Source: Meandrina meandrites
Lineage: Eukaryota; Cnidaria; Anthozoa; Scleractinia; Meandrinidae
Reading direction: 5' to 3'
Assembly (NCBI GenBank): GCA_963693305.1
Contig: OY855911.1
Coordinates: forward strand, 34,833,439 to 34,897,438
DNA: 64,000 nt
The position numbers and the translations under genes were made by a program. This document shows positions 56,833 to 64,000 of this stretch, in pieces (position 1 is the first letter of the stretch; every line of letters begins with the position of its first letter). The notes beneath the pieces were generated by a model. The model was not told the DNA's origin. It searched no databases and saw only the letters and a program-made list of their open reading frames with translations.

Positions 56833-59800
56833 GATAACCGGACGATTTGCAAAATGTTTGCCCAAGCTCGTCCAGACGGGTAACGCGTCTCTAGTATAAA
56901 AACGGCCAATTATACCAAATCGGCGAATTTCCACTGTGTGTTGGGTTTTCTTCATAATTTAGGTTTGACCAAATTTCGATTACCTCTTTAGTAAAAGTAT
57001 CTTGAATATTTAAACCAGCTACATCAGCTTGGTTTAAGTTACCAGTCAGAAGTAATTTGCCGTCGTGTTTCTTAATAAAATAGTCAAAAAGAAGTTTCCA
57101 TTTTGCATGGTTGCTGTCATCGAGGTACTTCTGTACCCATTTGGTTTTCAGAGCGCAATTGAAGGATTGGATATCTAACATTTTTCGTCCACCGTCTTTG
57201 TATTCGTTTAACATCACAATCCTTTTAATTTTATCCCCTTTACCATCCCAAAGAAAATTATACAAAATTTGATGAATTTCTTTTAGATACGGTTGCGAGG
57301 AGGGTAAAGGCGACAAGACATAGACAAGCTGAGATGCAGCTAAATTTTTTATGACAGTTATTTTACCTATCAATGTTAATCTTCTTAACTGCCAACAACT
57401 TAGGATTTTAGAGATTTTTTCCTTTTTTTCCTGGTAATTTAGCGTGGCAGGTTCTTCTTCAATGGTCGAAAACCATACTCCCAGAGATTTAACCTTCCGA
57501 TAAGTCCATTTGATATTTTGTTTTATTGCTAGCTTATCCGTTCGGTTTTTAAAAGACCCGATCCAGAGAGCCTCTGTTTTCTCAAGATTAACTTTCAGGC
57601 CTGACAATTTGGCAAAAATATCGAGTAGCAAAAAGGATCTTTCTAACGAGGGTTTTGTGCCGTCCAAAATGAGCGTCGTATCATCGGCATATTGGCTGAC
57701 TTTACACTCCTTGTTCGAAATTTGAATGCCATGGATTAGTTTATCTCGTCTTATTGCCGCCCCCAGAATTTCAGCACATAAGATAAAAAGATACGGGGAC
57801 AGGGGACAGCCTTGACGTACGCCTCTACTTAAACTAAAGAAATCCGATGTCCAACCGTTGTTTTGTATGCTGCTACTGATGTCAGTATAAAAGAGTTTTA
57901 TCCAAGAAATAAGAGAATTCCCAAAGTTATAATATTTCAGAGATTTTTCAACGAAGGTCCATTCAAGGGTGTCAAATTCTTTTCGAAATCGATAAAGAGA
58001 AGAAGTCCCGGAAGTTTTTCGATATCTGTATAGCTTATGATACTGTTTAGCAGCCTTATATTTTCGCCAATAAACCTATTTTTTAAAAAGCCTGTTTGAT
58101 CGCTATTTATCACTGAAGGCAAGACTTTTTTTATTCTACAAGCGATTGCTTTTGCAGCGATTTTGCAATCACAGTTCAGAAGCGAGATAGGTCTCCAGTT
58201 CTTAATATAGCACAAAGATTTATCTTTTTTTGGAATTAAAGTTATTAATCCTCGCCGCTGTGATATAGAATGGAGGCCTTTCGCATAGGAGGCGTTAATA
58301 GAGGCGAGGAAAAAGGACTTGATGTCATTCCAAAAGACTTTCATTCCAATAGAATTCCGCCGGAATTCCATCCGTCCCAGGGGTCTTGTTTGATTCCATA
58401 GTTTTTAGACTTTCTAAACATTCTGCAGCCGTTAGCAAGCCTTCGCAAAGTTGTCTTTCGTCGTCATTTATTTTACATTGATTGTTTTGTTGGAAAAATA
58501 GGTCTTCACCAATAAAATTCTGTGGAGAGGTGTTGTTTGAAGTGTAAAGTGTCTGGTAAAAGCGTCTCGCTTCATTTAGAATTTCTTGATCTGTATTTAG
58601 GACGGTGTTATCATCGATTTTTAAATTTCGTATTGTTTTACTGTTGAAATGCCTTTTTTCCAACCCAAAGAAATATTTTGTATTTTTCTCCCCTTCATTA
58701 TACCAACGTGTTTTAGACCTTATAATAGAGCCTTGGGTTTTGTAGCTGATCACTTGCTCTAGGCTTTGTTTCTTAATCTCCAATTTCTCACGGGTTTCAC
58801 ACTTCTCGTCATCAGTAATGTTATCATCGAGCTTTTGTTCAAGCTTTAAAATTTCGGTCTCCAGGGTTTTCTCAGTTTGTTTTTGTTTTGCCTTTTGCTG
58901 TTTTGCATATTTAATTGAGTTTGCTCTGATTTGCATTTTCATCACGTCCCATAAAAGTATTGCGTCTACTGTCTTGTCCTCTTTGTATTCATTGGACACC
59001 TCATTTATGGTTTCTTTGATGAGGTTAATGTATTCAAGATCCTTTAAAAAGTGGCTATTCAACTTCCAGAAACCTGGCCCTCTGGGGTTTGTGTTAGTGG
59101 AAAGGGATAAGGTGATTAGAGAATGATCGGTTTTAAATCCCGGTAGAATATTCGCGTCAAGTGCATCAGTCGATAAACTAGAGCTGATAAAAAAAAGTCT
59201 AATCGACAGTGGATTTCTGGCTTATTTCTTCTCCACGTAAAACGTTGTTCATTCGGGTGTAGATCACGCCAAATGTCAGTCAGATCCATATTTTCTTTGA
59301 GCATTTCGATTTCTTCTAGTGATTTAAAGTGAGTGGTACGGTTCCCTCCCTTCTTATCCTTTGATATGTTTTGTACGAGGTTAAAGTCTCCTCCTATAAC
59401 ACTATGTGTTCGCATTCGAAGGTGGATAAAATGTTAAAGACGTTTTTAAAGAAATCACGATCATCATTATTAGGCGCATAGATATTCTGTAGGGTAATAA
59501 TTTTGTCTTGTGTTTTAATGTCGACTGTGATGAATCTTCCCTCAGGATCTAAATAGTATTTCAGTATCTCAAAAGTAAAGTTGTTATTAAACAGGATGCA
59601 AACTCCTGCTCTAGAGCTTGAAAGGCTGCAGAACAGACCTGTATAACCCCAATCAGATAACCAAAATGTTGTGTTTCTTTTGAACTGTGAATTTCTTGCA
59701 GAAAGTAAATGCAACATTTTTTGTTTTTTAGCCAGTTAAAAGTTTGTCTTCTCTTCACTTCATTAGATAATTCCCTGACATTCAAGGAACATACTTCTAA

Positions 59801-59839
59801 ATTATCTACTTTAGAGATATTCGACGAATTTATAGACAT
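55773..59839 (-). pseudogene. LINE ORF2 (endonuclease and reverse transcriptase), frameshifted
   Basis: Collinear fragments on the minus strand spell an L1/Tx1-type ORF2. The endonuclease part has VCSLNVR, FLQEIHSS, GVCILFNNN, IYAPNNDDRDFF, VIGGDFNLV and CRLDFFLS. The reverse transcriptase part has TPGTDGIPAEFYW, GLITLIPKKDKS, NWRPISLLNCD, SDQTGFLKNRFIGENIR and the catalytic YADD at 57691-57680. The C-terminal part has SGLKVNLEKTEALWIGS, KIKRIVMLNEYKDGG and WKLLFDYF. At least six frame changes and an insertion separate the fragments. The third conserved aspartate region reads DFEKNL where DFEKAFD is usual, at one of the breaks. The copy is dead. Confidence 0.75.
56616..56907. mobile_element. 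292-bp near-perfect palindrome inserted in LINE ORF2
   Basis: The sequence from GGCCGTTTTTATACTAGAGA to the centre near 56761 is repeated in inverse to 56907 with only a few mismatches. Both strands therefore read almost the same peptide. AAT flanks both sides (56613-56615, 56908-56910). Removal would rejoin the LINE reading, so it is a later insertion. Confidence 0.88.
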
Positions 59840-60097
59840 ACTTCAAAATATATTGTAGACGGATTGGGATTGCGGCATCATAGCATAAGAAATACCAACA
59901 AATATCAACATAACTTAGCGACACAAAAGGTAAACAAAAATTAACGCTACGTAAAATTTTGTACTTAGGGCACATAAGATATATTTGTATTTATCAGCAA
60001 TAAGTTTCAATTGGCAATAGGTTGGCTTTAGTTTATAATAAGGGGTTAATAACTTAGTTGTATAGCATATGGGTAGCAATTAACCAAAGGATATTAA

Positions 60098-60600
60098 TTA
60101 CTCGTCCACTGAAACAGCCGCCCTCTCCCGCAGATACTCCGGAATATTGTCCGCCAGGTACGAATTTCCCTGAACAAACAGCCGTCCCTTCTTGATATAT
60201 GCTGAAGTAAGGTTCAACTTTCTGGCGTTTCGCAAGGCATCTGACAATTTCTTCTGTTCCTTAGCGGTCTCGTACGCATAGTCAGGTACAAGGACAACAT
60301 TATGATGATTCGGAGAGTTCGCTAGCTCCTTTCTTCTATTCCAAAAATCATTTCTTGCTTCACGGTTAACAAAGCGTGCGATTATTGCTCGAGGCTCTCC
60401 GTCGTTTCTTTGTATTCCAGTACGGTGAACTCCATGAAACTCGACCTTGTTTGCACCCTCCATTTTGACAGCGGCCATCACCTCACGTAAAATTTCTTTG
60501 CAATTTTCCTCTTCGTTTTCTCGAACTTTAAGAAGTCGTATGTTCTCACGTCTTCTATAGTTTTCAAGTTTTATGGCTCTTGCTTTAGCAGTTTTTTCGA
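60098..60600 (-). pseudogene. LINE ORF1 (RRM and C-terminal domain), N-terminus replaced by satellite
   Basis: The frame encodes KLENYRRRENIRLLKV, EPRAIIARFVNREARNDFWN and later GRLFVQGNSYLADNIPEYL, matching the RRM and C-terminal domains of L1-type ORF1 proteins (compare the RAIICKF block of the ORF1 at the window start). About a dozen residues before the RRM the sequence turns into the 152-bp satellite, so the coiled-coil N-terminus is missing. The frame stays open into the satellite up to 60727 with a possible start MDDLRQPGF, which gives a hybrid reading of 209 codons. The stop is at 60098-60100. Confidence 0.6.
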
Positions 60601-63600
60601 CCTTCCCCATCGGGGCGAAACGAAAAAACACCCTTGGGATCGAATTCCACGAGGTCAGTTTCATACCACCATTTTGGGTGGGATTTTCCAAGCAGCGCAA
60701 AAAGCCGGGTTGACGAAGGTCGTCCAATTGAGTTCAAAACACGTTTTATCGACTTTCCCCATCGGGGCGAAACGAAAAAACACCCTTGGGATCGAATTCC
60801 ACGAGGTCGGTTTCATACCACAGTTTTGGGTGGGCTTTTCCAAGCAGCGCAAAAAGCCGGGTTGACGAAGGTCGTCCAATTGAGTTCAAAACGCGTTTTT
60901 TCGACTTTCCCCATTGGGGCGAAACGAAAAAACACCCTTGGGATCGAATTCCACGAGGTCGGTTTCATACCACCATTTTGGGTGGGCTATTCCAAGCAGC
61001 GATAAAAGCCGGGTTGACGAAGGTCGTCCAATTGCGTTCAAAACGCGTTTTTTCGACTTTCCCCATCGGGCGAAACGAAAAAACACCCTTGCGATCGAAT
61101 TCCATGATTTCGGTTTCATACCACCATTTTGGGTGGGCTATTCCAAGAAGCGCAAAAACCCGGGTTGACTAAGGTCGTCCAACTACGTTCAAAACGCGTT
61201 TTTTCGACTTTCCCCATCGGGGCGAAACGAAAAAATACCCTAGGGATCGAATTCCACGAGGTCGGTTTCATACCACCATTTTGGGTGGGCTATTCCAAGC
61301 AGCGATAAAAGCCTGGTTGACGAAGGTCGTCCAATTGCGTTCAAAACGCGTTTTTCGACTTTCCCCATCGAGGCGAAACGAAAAAACACCCTTGCGATCG
61401 AATTCCACAATTTCGGTTTCATACCACCATTTTGGGTGGGCTTTTCCAAGCAGCCCAAAAAGGAGGGTTGACGAAGGTCGTCCAATTGCGTTTAAAACGC
61501 GTTTTTTCGACTTTCCCCATCGAGGCGAAACGAAAAAACACCCTTGCGATCGAATTCCACGATTTTGGTTTCATACCACCATTTTGGGTGGGCTTTTCCA
61601 AGCAGCGCAAAAAGCCGGGTTGACAAAAGTCGACCAATTGCGTTCAAAACGCGTTTTTTCGACTTTCCCCATCGGGACGAAACGAAAAAACACCCTTGCG
61701 ATCGAATACCACGAGGTCGGTTTCATACCACCATTTTGGGTGGGCTATTCCAAGCAGCGATAAAAGCCTGGTTGACGAAGGTCGTCCAATTGCGTTCAAA
61801 ACGCGTTTTTTCGACTTTCCCCATCGGGCGAAACGAAAAAACACCCTTGGGAGCGAATTCCGCGAGGTCGGTTTCATATCATTATTTTGTTTGGGCTTTT
61901 CCAAGCAGCGATAAAAGACTGGTTGACGAAGGTCGTCCAATTGCGTTCAAAACGCGTTTTTTCGACTTTCCCCATCGAGGCGAAACGAAAAAACACGCTT
62001 GCGATCGAATTCCACGATTTCGGTTTCATAGCACCATTTTGGGTGGGTTATTCCAAGCAGCGATAAAAGCCTGGTTGACGAAGGTCGTCCAATTGCGTTC
62101 AAAACGCGTTTTTTCGACTTTCCCCATCGGGCGAAACGAAAAAACACCCTTGCGATCGAATTCCATGATTTCGGTTTCATACCACCATTTTGGGTGGGCT
62201 ATTCCAAGCAGCGCAAAAACCCGGGTTGACTAAGGTCGTCCAACTACGTTCAAAACGCGTTTTTTCGACTTTCCCCATCGGGGCGAAACGAAAAAATACC
62301 CTAGGCATCGAATTCCACGAGGTCGGTTTCATACCACCATTTTGGGTGGGCTATTCCAAGCAGCGATAAAAGCCTGGTTGACGAAGGTCGTCCAATTGCG
62401 TTCAAAACGCGTTTTTCGACTTTCCCCATCGAGGCGAAACGAAAAAACACCCTTGCGATCGAATTCCACGATTTTGGTTTCATACCACCATTTTGGGTGG
62501 GCTTTTCCAAGCAGCGCAAAAAGCCGGGTTGACGAAAGTCGTCCAATTGCGTTCAAAACGCGTTTTTTCGACTTTCCCCATCGGGACGAAACGAAAAAAC
62601 ACCATTGGGATCGAATTCCGCGAGGTCGGTTTCATATCATTATTTTGTTTGGGCTTTTCCAAGCAGCGATAAAAGACTGGTTGACCAAGGTCATCCAATT
62701 GCGTTCAAAACGCGTTTTTTCGACTTTCCCCATCAGGGCGAAACGAAAAAACACCCTTGCGATCGAATTTTACGAGGTCGGTTTCATACCACCATTTTGG
62801 GTGGGCTATTCCAAGCAGCGATAAAAGCCGGGTTGACGAAGGTCGTCCAATTGCGTTCAAAACGTGTTTTTTGGACTTTCCCCATTGGGGCGAAACGATA
62901 AAACACCCTTGGGATCGAATTCCACGAGGTCAGTTTCATACCACCATTTTGGGTGGGCTTTTCCAAGCAGCCCAAAAAGGAGGGTTGACGAAGGTCGTCC
63001 AATTGCGTTTAAAACGCGTTTTCTCGACTTTCCCCATCGAGGCGAAACGAAAAAACACCCTTGCGATCGAATTCCACGATTTTGGTTTCATACCACCATT
63101 TTGGCTGGGCTTTTCCAAGCAGCGCAAAAAGCCGGGTTGACGAAGGTCGTCCAATTGCGTTCAAAACACGTTTTATCGACTTTCCCCATCGGGGCGAAAC
63201 GAAAAAACACCCTTGGGATCGAATTCCACGATTTCGGTTTTATACCACCATTTTGGGTGGGCTTTTCCAAGCAGCGCAAAAAGCCGGGTTGACCAAGGTC
63301 GTCCAATTGCGTTCAGAACGCGTTTATTTGCCTTTCCCGATCAGGGCGAAACGAAAAAACACCCTTGCGATCGAATTCGACGAGGTCGGTTTCATACCAC
63401 CATTTTGGGTGGGCTATTCCAAGCAGCGATAAAAGCCGGGTTGACGAAGGTCGTCCAATTGCGTTCAAAACGTGTTTTTTGGACTTTCCCCATTGGGGCG
63501 AAACGATAAAACACCCTTGGGATCGAATTCCACGAGGTCAGTTTCATACCACCATTTTGGGTGGGCTATTCCAAGCAGCGATAAAAGCCTGGTTTACGAA

Positions 63601-64000
63601 GGTCGTCCAATTGCGTTCAAAACGCGTTTTTTCGACTTTCCCCATCGAGGCGAAACGAAAAAACACCCTTGCGATCGAATTCCACGATTTTGGTTTCATA
63701 CCACCATTTTGGCTGGGCTTTTCCAAGCAGCGCAAAAAGCCGGGTTGACGAAGGTCGTCCAATTGCGTTCAAAACACGTTTTATCGACTTTCCCCATCGG
63801 GGCGAAACGAATAAACACCCTTGGGATCGAATTCCACGATTTCGGTTTCATACCACCATTTTGGGTGGGCTTTTCCAAGCAGCGCAAAAAGCCAGGTTGA
63901 CGAAGGTCGTATAATTGCGTTCAAAACGCGTTTTTTCGACTTTCCCCATCGGGGCGAAACGAAAAAACACCCTTGCGACCGAATTCCACGATTTCGGTTT
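60597..64000. repeat. 152-bp satellite array, about 22 units, continuing past the window
   Basis: CTTTCCCCATCGGGGCGAAA recurs every 152 bp (CCCCAT at 60605, 60757, 60909 and on). Each unit also has GATCGAATTCCACGAGGTCG, CATACCACCATTTTGGGTGG and CAAAACGCGTTTTTTCGAC. Unit variants (CGCAAAAAGCCGG or CGATAAAAGCC; ACGAGGTCGG or ACGATTTCGG) recur in blocks: 62757-63292 and 63365-63900 repeat at 608 bp, four units. Long frames are open on both strands; because 152 is not a multiple of three, successive units are read in different frames. I do not count these frames as genes. Confidence 0.93.

Larger units (their letters stand above)
55303..60590 (-). mobile_element. Decayed Tx1/L1-like LINE
   Basis: Read on the minus strand: an ORF1-like frame, about 260 bp spacer, a broken ORF2 (endonuclease, reverse transcriptase, C-terminal region), a 3' UTR and an A-rich tail at about 55322-55303. 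The element is interrupted by a 292-bp palindrome (56616-56907). Its 5' end passes directly into the 152-bp satellite. Confidence 0.8.

Noticed and set aside
57937..59839. Separate small genes on the minus strand
   Set aside because: The frames are collinear pieces of one frameshifted LINE ORF2.
60634..63914. Many overlapping open frames of 60-229 codons on both strands
   Set aside because: They are translations of the 152-bp satellite in changing frames; no domain, start context or splice signal supports a gene.

Overview
The window looks like nuclear DNA of an early-branching animal, most probably a cnidarian (coral or sea anemone). The reasons are AT-rich spliced genes with small exons in long introns, animal-specific protein families, and a dense mix of transposons (CR1/jockey-like and Tx1/L1-like LINEs, a LINE with a restriction-like endonuclease, Penelope-like, Crypton-like, Harbinger-like and hAT-like elements, and many MITEs). 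The taxonomic call is inference. I saw no bacterial, phage or CRISPR features and recognised no tRNA or rRNA.

Layout. 1-4.08 kb holds a LINE whose ORF2 is open for 970 codons and whose ORF1 is broken by a 113-bp insertion. 5.95-31.9 kb (+) is one large spliced gene. I could join 17 coding exons in continuous frame (1,301 codons plus stop, all introns GT-AG). It encodes a kinesin-3-like motor domain, then an FHA domain, a coiled coil of about 600 residues, and a C-terminal PH domain. The FHA and PH domains resemble PHLDB1/PHLDB2 (LL5 proteins) much more than KIF1-type kinesins. The motor keeps a Walker A P-loop but has lost conserved residues of the RxRP motif, switch I and switch II, including both partners of the switch I Arg - switch II Glu salt bridge. 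It therefore reads as a pseudomotor attached to an LL5-type cortical adaptor. This is the most interesting item in the window. Its introns hold Penelope, Crypton and LINE fragments and several palindromic MITEs.

32-44 kb is gene-poor: MITEs, a 71-bp tandem array with 264-bp higher-order repeats (36.0-37.1 kb), a Harbinger-like deletion derivative with TAA target duplication (37.4-38.5 kb), and a 3.2-kb segment bounded by inverted GAGTTC-repeat ends. That segment contains three phase-matched micro-exons with SUMO-interaction-like motifs. 44.8-53.5 kb (-) is a three-exon gene for a 276-residue protein with a partial RING-CH-like N-terminus and a C-terminal coiled coil; a perfect CRE palindrome lies upstream. 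Its introns carry more MITEs, several with visible target-site duplications.

54.1-54.8 kb is a hAT-like element with an 8-bp duplication. 55.3-60.6 kb (-) is a decayed Tx1/L1-like LINE interrupted by a 292-bp near-perfect palindrome. Its ORF1 runs without a stop into a 152-bp satellite array (60.6 kb to the window end) that has higher-order structure and long open frames on both strands.
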